Source: Pseudomonas paraglycinae (GTDB lineage: Bacteria; Pseudomonadota; Gammaproteobacteria; Pseudomonadales; Pseudomonadaceae). Taken from it: a stretch of DNA of 64,000 nt. Positions 27,051 to 36,215 of this stretch are shown in pieces; the first letter of the stretch is position 1, and every line of letters starts with the position of its first letter. The position numbers and the translations under genes were made by a program. The notes under the pieces were generated by a model. That model saw only the letters and a list, made by a program, of their open reading frames with translations. It did no database searches and was not told where the DNA came from. The DNA is taken from positions 62,001-126,000 of the forward strand of contig NZ_BQHR01000002.1 of the NCBI RefSeq assembly GCF_021601625.1. Direction: 5' to 3'.

Positions 27051-30000
27051 ATGAGCGCAGTGGAAAGTTTCTCGGCGGAAAAGTATCTGAATAAAATCAA
27101 TCAGCACAGGGACGACCTGGAAGGTTTACTGGGTGCACTACCGTCGTTCAAATCGCTTTTACAGGATCTGGTGTTAAAGGAACTTCAACAGTTATCGCCG
27201 GATATCTATATCAGCAAAACGTACATTACCGCCCAGCGTCCAGGGATTGTGAATCCGCAACCGACCGGATTGTTGATGGACGTGTTCATGCAGTGCCTGA
27301 TGTCCGGTAATGCGCCCGTCTATGACGCCAGTCTGTACGGCGTCTTCGATTGGCCTGACTCCACGGATGAAGAGGACCGGATTCACGGGCTGGATGTGGT
27401 CGCCGTCGGTTCCTTGATCGGTAATGTGCTGGGGGCGCTGGCGCAGAAATACACACCTTTGCTGGCGCAATACTGGGCAGCTTCTTCGGGGAAGGACGAC
27501 AAGGGGCGCGAGCTGGCTTCGCGCCGGCGTCAGCTGCAGGATGTCCATGCAGCGCTGTTCTGGCAGGAATTGGGTGCGACGGTGCAGATGCAAGGCGTTC
27601 GGCCGGAGGTAGAGGAAAGCTATGCCGTTTTTATCAAGGGCACATCTTTGACTCCGGCCTACAGTCTTTCACTGCAACTGGAAAATGGTCGATTCGCAAC
27701 GCTGGCCGGCTGCTTTGTCACCTACCTCACGGGGCGCTCTATCCCCGAACTGGTTCTGGACGATGACGAATGGGTAGTGCTCTACACCTCCGTGAACGGC
27801 CTGGAAACATTCCGCACCGCCGCCTTGATGCATCAAGCGTTGCAGCAACGCCTGGGCAATGCAGAAACCCGGGCACAACTGCTCAGGAGCGTTTCACAGG
27901 AAGATGCCGAGCAGGTCGGCAGCGTTCCGGATATCCGTTACCTGAACATTCAAGGCGAAATCTTCCAGACCCTCACCGCCCAGCTTCTTGAAAAACAACA
28001 ACGCGACGTTGCTTACCATCTTCGCCGGTTACAGGCGCCGGGCGGGGATCGGCCTGCTCTCGTGCGTTCGGTCGAGAGCGCCCTTCAGCAGCAGGCGGTC
28101 ATCGACGCTGCCCGGGGGCGGGTCGCCAGACTACTGGCCCTGATGAACCGAAACGCCCGGCCGCAATGGTTGAAGGATGCCACCGCCAACCATCAGGAAA
28201 TGTTCGCCTCTCTGGAAAAGGAACTGCTCAGGGGGCAGGTGTGCCTGCATGAGGCCATGGAAGGGGTATCTTCTTTTCAGGACTACGTGCGCGGTGCTGT
28301 CGAAACCCACATCAGCGCGGGCGATACCCGGCGAGTGGACCCTGATACTGTCTGGGTGACAGTGCAACATTCGTTGCGCATGGGCACTCGGCGTATCGAA
28401 CATGTCGAGCGTAAAACCCTGACGCAGTTGTTCATGTACGGCGTGCATGACACGGCGGCTCCCTACACGATCAAGCTCGAAGCCTTTCACAACAATCCGC
28501 GACTGACGGCTTCCAGTATCGAACTCGCCATCCGCCAGTTTGATCTGCGTGTGCAATATGCCAGTGAGCGCAATCAGCGATTCGCACAGGCGCGGATCCG
28601 CGAAGCCATGCGCGAAGTCCTGGGGCAGGAAATTGCGCTCAGCCACTTCGCCGCCGTCCTGCAAAAACACATCGGCCCGCAAGCACAGAACATGGTGCAG
28701 CGGTATCTGTATGGCGACCCGGGAGTCGAAGCGTTTGGCGTTGCGTTTCGTCAGCGCTACAGGCCGTTCAGGGACATGATTGCGTTTCGTGCAAGGGGAG
28801 CTGCGCCAGACCGTCAATTACATGTGCTGTATGCGCCGGGTGCCCCGACCGGGCAGCAGTGGTACGAATTCTCCGATCTGACGGGGTTGAAGCGCCAGTT
28901 CATCTCTTGGGGATTCGAGCCACGTGATCGTGAGTTCCTGACCGGTCAGGCTTTCAGCAAGGACCGCGCAGCTTTCGTGAAAGACGAGCTCTCTTATGAC
29001 GAACCGGGCCCTGTGTTTCAGCCATGGTGGTGGGGCGGTGTCACCCTGGTGGAGTGGAACCGGGGGCACGAAGACGGGCCGCTGATGGGGGCCATTCATG
29101 AAATCATCGATTGGGAAATTGCCGAGGAACAGGTGGCTACTCCTGCCTGGTACAGGAGTGCGGCGGCGCGCGATCGCGAGATGCTTACCCGATTGAACAC
29201 GGATTTCAGGGCGCTCTACGAACTCTCGAAAGAGGAGCTTAATATCCCCACGTTGGTTTCTTTTTCACGAGACCAGGTGATGGAACGGTTGAACAGCCAT
29301 CTGCGTCGTTCTGACCCGAACCATCCGTTGATCGATCCTGATCGCGTTGATGTCAAGGTGAAAGGGCAGGACTGGATGACGCTCACCCATCTCTTCATTC
29401 AATGGCAGCTTTGGCCAGACGATGATCAGGTGGCATTCGTCTCCAGGGAAGGTTCTTCACTGGGCGGTCTGAATGCGACGGTCGTCAAATCGTTGATCGG
29501 TTTGCGGCCGGGCATGATGTATGAGTGGCATCTGGTCGACCGTTTCGCCAACGGCGCGTCGCTGGATCTCAAGGCGAAACTGTTCTGCAAGCTCAAGCAG
29601 AACGAAATGCTCAGGGCGGCATTGACCCAGAAGATGCAGGGCTCTTTGTCCGCCGAACAGTTCAACTGGCTGGCGGGACTGGTCGACGGGCTCGATCATG
29701 ACCGTCCTCATGAACTGGATCCGTTCAAGCCGGGCACTACCCCGCAGGACGGTATCTACACGCTGGTTCTTGAAGGGCGACGCATCGAGGGCGCTTATAC
29801 GTTTGGACGCCGGGTGGCAGGGAAACTGCAGCTGCTGGTCTATGTTCCGAAGGCTCCGGATGGCATGAGTTTCCGTCCGCTGGAGTCCTTGACACTGGGG
29901 CTCAAGGACGCCGACCTGGGAAATCACGTTATTGCACTGACCAGGCTCGAACACAGGAGTGTCGTACAGAACTTTGTCATTCGCTGCCAGAACGCGTCAG

Positions 30001-30500
30001 GCGCTCTCCCAACCCCGGCGTTGAACAACAGTTCTGTCGTGACCCATTTCAAGTTCGAATTCGACAGCATGATTTCCCGTGTGCTCAGCGACGTTGACTA
30101 TCAAACCACCACACCTGCCGAGCGTTTCTGGAACACGGTCATGGTGATCACCGAGCTTGCGGTGGATATCGTCTCGCTGTTTGTCCCGCCGGTGGGATTG
30201 GTGAACAGCATCGTGCGCATCACACGGTCGATCGTCCAGGGCATCGTTGCCTACAGCCTGGGGGATGACGAAGCCGGCAAGAACCATCTCGCCTCGGCCT
30301 GGAGAAGCTCCATTCTCCTGTATGTGGGGATTGTGGCTGGCGTTGGCGGATCTGTTTCGGCGGTGGGGCTGCTGTCGCGAGTCAAGGATATTTCCGAGAT
30401 CGTATCGACCGCGACCGGGGTGCCAGTGGGCATTGGTTATGTCACCGCCGTGGCTTCTCCCTATGTGATCGCGGACAGTAAAACCCGAATCATCGGCTGA
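27051..30500 (+). CDS. Large DUF6543/dermonecrotic-toxin-like protein
   Basis: A 1149-residue protein without a signal peptide, resembling the large Pseudomonas proteins annotated with the dermonecrotic-toxin-like DUF6543 domain. Recognisable features are the N-terminal LLGALPSFKSLLQDLVLKEL and DIYISKTYI stretch, the central WYEFSDLTGLKRQFISWGFE, and a C-terminal part with hydrophobic segments (about 1030-1055, 1085-1110, 1120-1140) that could insert into membranes. It ends soon after these, whereas many relatives continue into further effector domains. The preceding 160 bases are AT-rich. Toxin function is inference; no secretion or immunity genes are adjacent. Confidence 0.7.
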   Translation: MSAVESFSAEKYLNKINQHRDDLEGLLGALPSFKSLLQDLVLKELQQLSPDIYISKTYITAQRPGIVNPQPTGLLMDVFMQCLMSGNAPVYDASLYGVFDWPDSTDEEDRIHGLDVVAVGSLIGNVLGALAQKYTPLLAQYWAASSGKDDKGRELASRRRQLQDVHAALFWQELGATVQMQGVRPEVEESYAVFIKGTSLTPAYSLSLQLENGRFATLAGCFVTYLTGRSIPELVLDDDEWVVLYTSVNGLETFRTAALMHQALQQRLGNAETRAQLLRSVSQEDAEQVGSVPDIRYLNIQGEIFQTLTAQLLEKQQRDVAYHLRRLQAPGGDRPALVRSVESALQQQAVIDAARGRVARLLALMNRNARPQWLKDATANHQEMFASLEKELLRGQVCLHEAMEGVSSFQDYVRGAVETHISAGDTRRVDPDTVWVTVQHSLRMGTRRIEHVERKTLTQLFMYGVHDTAAPYTIKLEAFHNNPRLTASSIELAIRQFDLRVQYASERNQRFAQARIREAMREVLGQEIALSHFAAVLQKHIGPQAQNMVQRYLYGDPGVEAFGVAFRQRYRPFRDMIAFRARGAAPDRQLHVLYAPGAPTGQQWYEFSDLTGLKRQFISWGFEPRDREFLTGQAFSKDRAAFVKDELSYDEPGPVFQPWWWGGVTLVEWNRGHEDGPLMGAIHEIIDWEIAEEQVATPAWYRSAAARDREMLTRLNTDFRALYELSKEELNIPTLVSFSRDQVMERLNSHLRRSDPNHPLIDPDRVDVKVKGQDWMTLTHLFIQWQLWPDDDQVAFVSREGSSLGGLNATVVKSLIGLRPGMMYEWHLVDRFANGASLDLKAKLFCKLKQNEMLRAALTQKMQGSLSAEQFNWLAGLVDGLDHDRPHELDPFKPGTTPQDGIYTLVLEGRRIEGAYTFGRRVAGKLQLLVYVPKAPDGMSFRPLESLTLGLKDADLGNHVIALTRLEHRSVVQNFVIRCQNASGALPTPALNNSSVVTHFKFEFDSMISRVLSDVDYQTTTPAERFWNTVMVITELAVDIVSLFVPPVGLVNSIVRITRSIVQGIVAYSLGDDEAGKNHLASAWRSSILLYVGIVAGVGGSVSAVGLLSRVKDISEIVSTATGVPVGIGYVTAVASPYVIADSKTRIIG

Positions 30501-30512
30501 CCCCTTGCCTCA

Positions 30513-31295
30513 TCAATCTGGCTGATAACCCATCCGCCAGCTCACGGCCCGCGTCGCAGCCAATAACCGCTGCGCCGCCGGGCCGTTTTCGTCGGCGTGG
30601 AAAAGCGAGGTCGGGCCGACGATGGTCAACACCGCCGCGACCTGCCCGAGGGCGTTGAACACCGGTGCCGACAAGGCATCGACGCCGGGCATCAGCAAAC
30701 CGTGGACATGATGCAGACCGCGTTCGCGGATCTGCTCGCACAACGCCGCATAGGCTTTTTCGTCTGCCAGCGGATGGCCGCCGCTGGCGATTTCCTGTTC
30801 GCGCAATTCGTCGGTTTCCCGGTGCGGCAGGTAAGCGCCGAACACCAGACCGGTGGAGGAACTGAGCAACGGTAATACCGAGCCCAGTTGCGTCACCACC
30901 GTCACCGCGCGCACCGCCGGTTCGATGTGCACCACGGTCGCGCCCTGATTGCCCCACACCGCCAGGAAACAGGTTTCGTTGAGTTCGTCGCGCAACTCGG
31001 CCAGCGGCAGAGCGGCGACTTTCAGCACGTCCATACTGTTCAGAGCAGCGAGGCCCACGCGCAGCGCTTCACGGCCGAGACCGTAGTGGTTGGTGGCAGT
31101 GTTCTGTTCTGCGAAACCGCTGGCAATCAAGGCCTGCAGATAACGGTGAACCTTGCTCGCGGGCATCTGCACATGTTCGGCCAGACGCGACAGCGAAGTG
31201 GACGGCGACAACTCGGCCAGGGCCTTGAGGACGTCGGTGCCGACTTCGGCGGAGCGGACTTTCTGTTTGCCGTTGCTGTCGCTGGTTTTTTCCAT
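30513..31295 (-). CDS. hmgR: IclR-family repressor of the homogentisate genes
   Basis: A 260-residue IclR regulator: an N-terminal winged HTH (about 15-75; LSRLAEHVQMPASKVHRYLQAL) and a GAF-like effector domain (about 80-255) with IEPAVRAVTVVTQLG and the late MPGVDALSAPVFNALGQVAAVLTIVG. It is divergent from hmgA across a palindromic site. In P. putida, HmgR represses hmgABC and is released by homogentisate; the same is inferred here from position and operator. It is convergent with the toxin-like gene, 12 bases apart. Confidence 0.92.
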   Translation of the reverse strand: MEKTSDSNGKQKVRSAEVGTDVLKALAELSPSTSLSRLAEHVQMPASKVHRYLQALIASGFAEQNTATNHYGLGREALRVGLAALNSMDVLKVAALPLAELRDELNETCFLAVWGNQGATVVHIEPAVRAVTVVTQLGSVLPLLSSSTGLVFGAYLPHRETDELREQEIASGGHPLADEKAYAALCEQIRERGLHHVHGLLMPGVDALSAPVFNALGQVAAVLTIVGPTSLFHADENGPAAQRLLAATRAVSWRMGYQPD

Positions 31296-31356
31296 GGTGC
31301 TGGCGTGTCCCGGAACGAATGGGCGTCTTTATAGCTTGACGCTGGATAGCGAGCAA

Positions 31357-31382
31357 ATTACGTTATGCGTAATTGAATTACG
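31357..31382. promoter_or_regulatory. HmgR operator: three alternating half-sites
   Basis: ATTACG (31357-31362), CGTAAT (31368-31373) and ATTACG (31377-31382) form two overlapping inverted repeats that share the middle half-site, with spacers of 5 and 3 bases. The right-hand repeat, CGTAATTGAATTACG, closely resembles the palindrome I recall for HmgR of P. putida. It lies between the divergent hmgR and hmgA genes. Confidence 0.75.
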
Positions 31383-31458
31383 ATAAAAATAACCCCGGCG
31401 TGCCAAGACCTCCGATCCAGAGCGTCCGGCCATGCCGACGCCCTGTTCAGGAGGCTCC

Positions 31459-32754
31459 ATGAACCTCGATTCAGCCCTGGCTTACCAGTCCGGTTTCGGC
31501 AATGAATTCAGTTCCGAAGCGTTGCCCGGCGCACTGCCCTTCGGCCAGAACTCCCCGCAGAAAGCCCCTTACGGTCTGTACACCGAACTGTTCTCCGGCA
31601 CCGCGTTCACCATGACCCGTAGTGAAGCGCGGCGCACCTGGATGTACCGGATCCAGCCGTCGGCCAATCACCCGGCATTCGTCAAACTGGAGCGGCAACT
31701 GGCGGGCGGACCATTGGGTGAAGTGACCCCCAATCGCCTGCGCTGGAACCCGCTGGAGATCCCGGCCGAACCGACCGATTTCATCGACGGTCTGGTGAGC
31801 ATGGCGGCCAACTCCGCCGCCGAAAAACCGGCCGGCATCAGCATCTATCACTACTGCGCCAACCGTTCGATGGAGCGCGTTTTCTTCAACGCCGACGGCG
31901 AGCTGCTGCTGGTGCCGCAACTCGGGCGCCTGCGCATCGCCACCGAACTGGGTGTACTGGAAGTGGCGCCGCTGGAAATCGCCGTGTTGCCACGGGGCCT
32001 GAAATTCCGCGTCGAACTGCTAGATCCGCAAGCGCGCGGCTACGTCGCCGAGAACCATGGCGCGCCATTGCGTCTGCCGGATCTGGGGCCGATCGGCAGT
32101 AACGGCCTGGCCAATCCGCGGGACTTCCTGACCCCGGTGGCTGCCTACGAAAACCTGCAACAACCGACCACCCTGGTGCAGAAGTTCCTCGGCCAGTTGT
32201 GGGGCACCGAACTCAATCACTCGCCGCTGAACGTGGTCGCCTGGCACGGCAACAACGTGCCGTACAAATATGACCTGCGCCGCTTCAACACCATCGGCAC
32301 CGTCAGTTTCGATCACCCGGATCCGTCGATCTTCACCGTGCTGACCTCGCCGACCAGCGTCCACGGCCTGGCCAACCTCGACTTCGTGATCTTCCCGCCG
32401 CGCTGGATGGTGGCCGAGAACACCTTCCGTCCGCCGTGGTTCCACCGCAACCTGATGAACGAATTCATGGGCCTGATCCAGGGCGAGTACGACGCCAAAG
32501 CCGAAGGCTTCCTGCCCGGCGGCGCGTCCCTGCACAGCTGCATGAGCGCCCACGGCCCGGACGGCGAGACCTGCACCAAAGCCATCAACGCGGACCTCAA
32601 GCCGGCCAAGATCGACAACACCATGGCCTTCATGTTCGAGACCAGCCAGGTGCTGCGCCCAAGCCGCTTCGCCCTCGACTGCCCGCAACTGCAATCCACT
32701 TACGACGCCTGCTGGGCCACGCTGCCCGCCACGTTCGACCCGACCCGGAGATAA
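31459..32754 (+). CDS. hmgA: Homogentisate 1,2-dioxygenase
   Basis: A 431-residue iron(II) ring-cleaving dioxygenase converting homogentisate to maleylacetoacetate in phenylalanine and tyrosine breakdown. Family start [19 protein letters not shown]. Iron ligands lie in [14 protein letters not shown] (histidine and glutamate) and in the downstream [12 protein letters not shown] segment (histidine). Length matches bacterial HmgA (about 430). The ATG at 31459 follows caggagg; an earlier ATG at 31432 would add 9 residues. First gene of the operon, 3 bases before fahA. Confidence 0.97.
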   Translation: MNLDSALAYQSGFGNEFSSEALPGALPFGQNSPQKAPYGLYTELFSGTAFTMTRSEARRTWMYRIQPSANHPAFVKLERQLAGGPLGEVTPNRLRWNPLEIPAEPTDFIDGLVSMAANSAAEKPAGISIYHYCANRSMERVFFNADGELLLVPQLGRLRIATELGVLEVAPLEIAVLPRGLKFRVELLDPQARGYVAENHGAPLRLPDLGPIGSNGLANPRDFLTPVAAYENLQQPTTLVQKFLGQLWGTELNHSPLNVVAWHGNNVPYKYDLRRFNTIGTVSFDHPDPSIFTVLTSPTSVHGLANLDFVIFPPRWMVAENTFRPPWFHRNLMNEFMGLIQGEYDAKAEGFLPGGASLHSCMSAHGPDGETCTKAINADLKPAKIDNTMAFMFETSQVLRPSRFALDCPQLQSTYDACWATLPATFDPTRR

Positions 32755-32757
32755 CCC

Positions 32758-34062
32758 ATGACTCAGAATTCCATCACCCGCAGTTGGGTCGCTTCGGCCA
32801 ACGACCACACCGAATTCCCGCTGCAGAACCTGCCGCTGGGCGTGTTCAGCATCGACGGCTCGGCACCGCGCGCGGGCGTGGCGATTGGCGAACACATCTT
32901 CGATCTGCAAGTGGCGCTGGAGGCCGGTCTGTTCGACGGCGTCGCGCGCAGTGCCGTCGAAGCCATGCGCGGCGGTCAGTTGAACGCGTTCTTCGAACTC
33001 GGCCGCGACGCCCGCGTTGCCTTGCGCGAACGTCTGCTGGAACTGCTCAGCGAGGGCAGCACTCATCGCGGCAACATTGAAGCCCAGGGCGTGAAACTGC
33101 TGCCGCTGGCTGCCGATTGCCAGCTGCACCTGCCGGCGCGCATCAGCGACTACACCGACTTCTACGTCGGCATCGAACACGCGCAGAACGTCGGCAAACT
33201 GTTCCGTCCGGACAACCCGCTGCTGCCGAACTACAAACACGTGCCGATCGGCTACCACGGTCGTGCGTCTACCGTGCGCGCCTCCGGTGCCGACGTGCGC
33301 CGCCCGAAAGGCCAGACCCTGCCGGCCGGCGCGACCGAGCCGACCTTCGGCCCGTGCGCACGGCTGGACTATGAGCTGGAACTGGGGATCTGGATCGGTC
33401 AGGGCAACGAGATGGGCGAGCCGATCGCCATCGGTGACGCCGCTGAACACATCGCCGGTTTCTGCCTGCTCAACGACTGGTCGGCCCGTGACATCCAGGC
33501 CTGGGAATACCAGCCGCTCGGTCCGTTTCTGTCCAAGAGCTTCATCACCAGTGTTTCGCCATGGGTGGTGACTGCCGAAGCGCTGGCGCCATTCCGCACT
33601 GCGCAACCGGCGCGTCCGCAAGGTGATCCGCAGCCGCTGCCGTACCTGCTCGACAAAGGTGATCAGGAGGGTGGTGGTTTCGACATCGAGCTGGAAGTGC
33701 TGCTGCTCACCGAGAAAATGCGCGAACAGAACCTGCCGGCCCATCGCCTGACCCTGAGCAACACCCGCTACATGTACTGGACTGTCGCGCAAATGGTCGC
33801 GCACCACAGCGTCAACGGCTGCCAGTTGCAGGCCGGTGACCTGTTCGGTTCGGGCACCTTGTCCGGCCCTGAAAACGGTCAGTTCGGCAGCCTGCTGGAA
33901 ATCACCGAGGGCGGTAAAAAGCCGATCGAACTGGCGTCCGGTGAAGTGCGCAAATTCCTTGAGGATGGCGACGAAATCATCCTGCGCGCCCGCTGCGCAC
34001 GCGAAGGTTATGCCTCGATCGGTTTCGGCGAATGCCGTGGCACCGTGCTGGCGGCGCGCTGA
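32758..34062 (+). CDS. fahA: Fumarylacetoacetase
   Basis: A 434-residue hydrolase (hmgB in P. putida) cleaving fumarylacetoacetate to fumarate and acetoacetate, the last step of the pathway. An N-terminal SH3-like domain (about 15-120) precedes the catalytic domain, which shows DYTDFYVGIEHAQNVGKLFR (metal-ligand aspartate), YELELGIWIG (two ligand glutamates), and NDWSARDIQAWEYQPLGPF (ligand aspartate). Length fits the eukaryote-like FAH form (about 420). Cotranscribed with hmgA and maiA. Confidence 0.97.
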   Translation: MTQNSITRSWVASANDHTEFPLQNLPLGVFSIDGSAPRAGVAIGEHIFDLQVALEAGLFDGVARSAVEAMRGGQLNAFFELGRDARVALRERLLELLSEGSTHRGNIEAQGVKLLPLAADCQLHLPARISDYTDFYVGIEHAQNVGKLFRPDNPLLPNYKHVPIGYHGRASTVRASGADVRRPKGQTLPAGATEPTFGPCARLDYELELGIWIGQGNEMGEPIAIGDAAEHIAGFCLLNDWSARDIQAWEYQPLGPFLSKSFITSVSPWVVTAEALAPFRTAQPARPQGDPQPLPYLLDKGDQEGGGFDIELEVLLLTEKMREQNLPAHRLTLSNTRYMYWTVAQMVAHHSVNGCQLQAGDLFGSGTLSGPENGQFGSLLEITEGGKKPIELASGEVRKFLEDGDEIILRARCAREGYASIGFGECRGTVLAAR

Positions 34063-34074
34063 CAGGAGCGGCTC

Positions 34075-34713
34075 ATGGATCTCTACACCTATTACCGTTC
34101 CACCTCGTCGTACCGGGTGCGGATCGCGTTGGCACTCAAGGGCCTCGACTATCAGGCGTTGCCGGTCAACCTGATCGCACCGCCCTGCGGTGAGCATCGG
34201 CAACCGGCGTATCTGGCGATCAATCCGCAGGGCCGGGTGCCGGCGCTGCGCACTGATGACGGCAAGTTGCTGATTCAGTCGCCGGCGATCATCGAGTATC
34301 TGGAGGAACGTTATCCACAGGTGCCGTTGCTGCCCGAAGACCTTGTTGCCCGCGCCCAGGTGCGCGGCGTCGCGGCGGTGATCGGCTGCGATGTGCATCC
34401 GTTGCACAACGTCAGCGTGCTCAATCGCCTGCGCGGTCTGGGGCATGACGAGCCGCAGGTGAACGAGTGGATCGGCCACTGGATCAGTCAGGGGCTGGGG
34501 ACGGTGGAGCAGTTGATCGGCGACAGCGGCTTCTGTTTCGGCGAGTGGCCGTGCGTGGCGGACGTGTACCTGATTCCACAGCTGTACGCGGCCGAGCGGT
34601 TCAACGTTTCGCTGGAGGCGTATCCACGGATTCGTCGGGTGGCCGCGTTGGCCGCTGAGCATCCGGCGTTCATTGCGGCGCATCCGGCGAATCAGCCGGA
34701 CACACCGAAGTAG
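34075..34713 (+). CDS. maiA: Maleylacetoacetate isomerase
   Basis: A 212-residue zeta-class glutathione S-transferase (hmgC in P. putida) that isomerises maleylacetoacetate to fumarylacetoacetate using glutathione. The active-site motif is YYRSTSSYRVRIALALKG at residues 5-22, and INPQGRVPAL and IQSPAIIEYLEE build the glutathione site. It starts 12 bases after fahA with a ribosome site (acaggagcgg). A perfect hairpin follows the stop. Confidence 0.95.
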   Translation: MDLYTYYRSTSSYRVRIALALKGLDYQALPVNLIAPPCGEHRQPAYLAINPQGRVPALRTDDGKLLIQSPAIIEYLEERYPQVPLLPEDLVARAQVRGVAAVIGCDVHPLHNVSVLNRLRGLGHDEPQVNEWIGHWISQGLGTVEQLIGDSGFCFGEWPCVADVYLIPQLYAAERFNVSLEAYPRIRRVAALAAEHPAFIAAHPANQPDTPK

Positions 34714-34719
34714 CGTTTG

Positions 34720-34748
34720 ATGGCTCCCGTGCAGCGCACGGGAGCCAT
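34720..34748 (+). terminator. Hairpin after maiA, possible attenuator or terminator
   Basis: atggctcccgtgc-agc-gcacgggagccat: perfect 13-base arms, 6 bases after the maiA stop. No T run follows on the plus strand, so it may stabilise the hmgA-fahA-maiA message or give partial termination before the MFS gene. Confidence 0.55.
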
Positions 34749-34794
34749 TCCGGTTACCCGCAAAAAATCATAAAAACAAAACAGGTACCTTGCG

Positions 34795-36165
34795 ATGCAC
34801 AACCAGATTGCCAGCTTCCGGGCGGCACTCGACGCCCGTCCTGTGTCCCGCTTTCAGTGGTTACTCCTGATTCTTCTTGCCTTGCTGCTGGTCACCGACG
34901 GCTATGACGCCCAGGTGCTCGGTTACGTGGTGCCGGCGCTGGCGCAGGACTGGGGTCTGGAAAAATCCGCGTTCGGCCCGGTGTTCAGCGCCAACTTGCT
35001 GGGTCTGACCCTCGGCTCTCTCGCCGTGACGCCGCTGGCCGACCGCTTCGGCGTTCGACGGATTCTGCTCGCCTGCGTGCTGATCTACGCCAGTCTCACC
35101 GTGCTGATGGTGTTCGCCGATTCCCTGAATACCCTGATGATCGCGCGCTTCATCTGCGGCATCGGCATGGGCGGCGCGATGCCCAGCGCCATGGCGTTAA
35201 TGTCGGAATATTCACCGCCTCGCCTGCGCACGTTGATGGTCACGCTGGCGGCGTGCGGCTTTTCATTCGGCGGTGCGGCGGGTGGTTTTGTCGCGGCCGG
35301 TTTCATCGACCGTTTCGGTTGGCAGGCAGTGTTCCTCGCCGGCGGTGTCACGCCGTTGCTGCTGTTTCCGTTTCTCTGGTGGATGCTGCCGGAATCCTTG
35401 CCACGACTGCTGCGTGACGCGCCGCCCTACGCACGCCTGCGCAAGGTCACCGCGCGGATGCTGCCGGACTGGCAGCCACCGGCCGCATCGGTCGAGCAGA
35501 ACGAACGCGAGCAGGGCAGCAAACTGACCGTGGTGGAGTTGTTCCGCAACGGTTACGCACGCCCGACCTTGCTGATCTGGGCGACGTTTTTCGTCAGCCT
35601 GATCCTGCTGTATTTCATGATCAGCTGGCTGCCGTCGCTGCTGCTGGAAAGTGGCTTGAAACTCAATGAAGCGAACCTGGTGACGTCGATGTTCCTGTTC
35701 GCCGGCACGCTCGGCGCAATTTGCATGGCGTGGTTCGCCGACCGTTTGAAAAGCAAAGTACGACTGTTGTCCGGCGTATTGGCTGGCGCGGCGGTGTGCA
35801 CGATCCTGCTGGGGCTGAATCACGACAATCCGCGTTATCTGGTGGCCTGTGTGTTTGCGGCGGGGTTTTGCATCATCGGCGGGCAACTGACGCTCAACGC
35901 GTTCGCCAGCAATTTCTATCCGGCGCACGTGCGCGCCACCGGCACCGGCTGGGCATTGGGAGTAGGGCGGTTCGGCTCGATTCTCGGGCCGCTGTTCGGC
36001 AGCCTGTTGTTGGCGATGCACATTCCGGTGGAGCAGATTTTCTTCTTCTGCGCGATTCCGGCGGTGATTGCGGCGTTGCTGATCATTCAGGTGCGTTCGC
36101 CTTCGCAGCTTGCGCAAAATCCTGTGGGAGCGAGCTTGCTCGCGAAGAACGATAACGCGGTTTGA
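34795..36165 (+). CDS. MFS aromatic acid:H+ symporter (AAHS family)
   Basis: A 456-residue, 12-helix major facilitator transporter. The TVDGYD-type signature of aromatic acid/H+ symporters is present as VTDGYDAQVLGYVVPAL in helix 1, and the loop 2-3 motif appears as DRFGVRRIL. It follows the homogentisate genes and probably imports an aromatic acid that enters this pathway, such as 4-hydroxyphenylpyruvate or homogentisate (inference). The last 14 residues (PVGASLLAKNDNAV) are encoded by a REP element, so the original stop was probably replaced. Confidence 0.9.
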   Translation: MHNQIASFRAALDARPVSRFQWLLLILLALLLVTDGYDAQVLGYVVPALAQDWGLEKSAFGPVFSANLLGLTLGSLAVTPLADRFGVRRILLACVLIYASLTVLMVFADSLNTLMIARFICGIGMGGAMPSAMALMSEYSPPRLRTLMVTLAACGFSFGGAAGGFVAAGFIDRFGWQAVFLAGGVTPLLLFPFLWWMLPESLPRLLRDAPPYARLRKVTARMLPDWQPPAASVEQNEREQGSKLTVVELFRNGYARPTLLIWATFFVSLILLYFMISWLPSLLLESGLKLNEANLVTSMFLFAGTLGAICMAWFADRLKSKVRLLSGVLAGAAVCTILLGLNHDNPRYLVACVFAAGFCIIGGQLTLNAFASNFYPAHVRATGTGWALGVGRFGSILGPLFGSLLLAMHIPVEQIFFFCAIPAVIAALLIIQVRSPSQLAQNPVGASLLAKNDNAV

Positions 36166-36212
36166 CTGATCGACCGTGTCGCCTGATTCGCGAGCAAGCT
36201 CGCTCCCACAAG
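36121..36212. repeat. REP doublet overlapping the end of the MFS gene
   Basis: The arms tgtgggagcgagcttgctcg (from 36123) and the inverse cgagcaagctcgctcccaca (ending 36210) pair with each other over 24 bases. This is a very common REP form in Pseudomonas. The left arm lies inside the coding frame of the MFS transporter and the element ends 4 bases before the convergent SirB1 gene. Confidence 0.88.
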
Positions 36213-36215
36213 GGA

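Noticed and set aside
27051-30500. Reading the large toxin-like protein as part of a type VI or polymorphic toxin cassette
   Set aside because: No VgrG, PAAR, Hcp, Rhs repeats or immunity gene is adjacent.
32020-34683. 887-codon open frame on the minus strand
   Set aside because: Lies antisense to hmgA, fahA and maiA, all with intact catalytic motifs; no domain is recognisable in the long frame.
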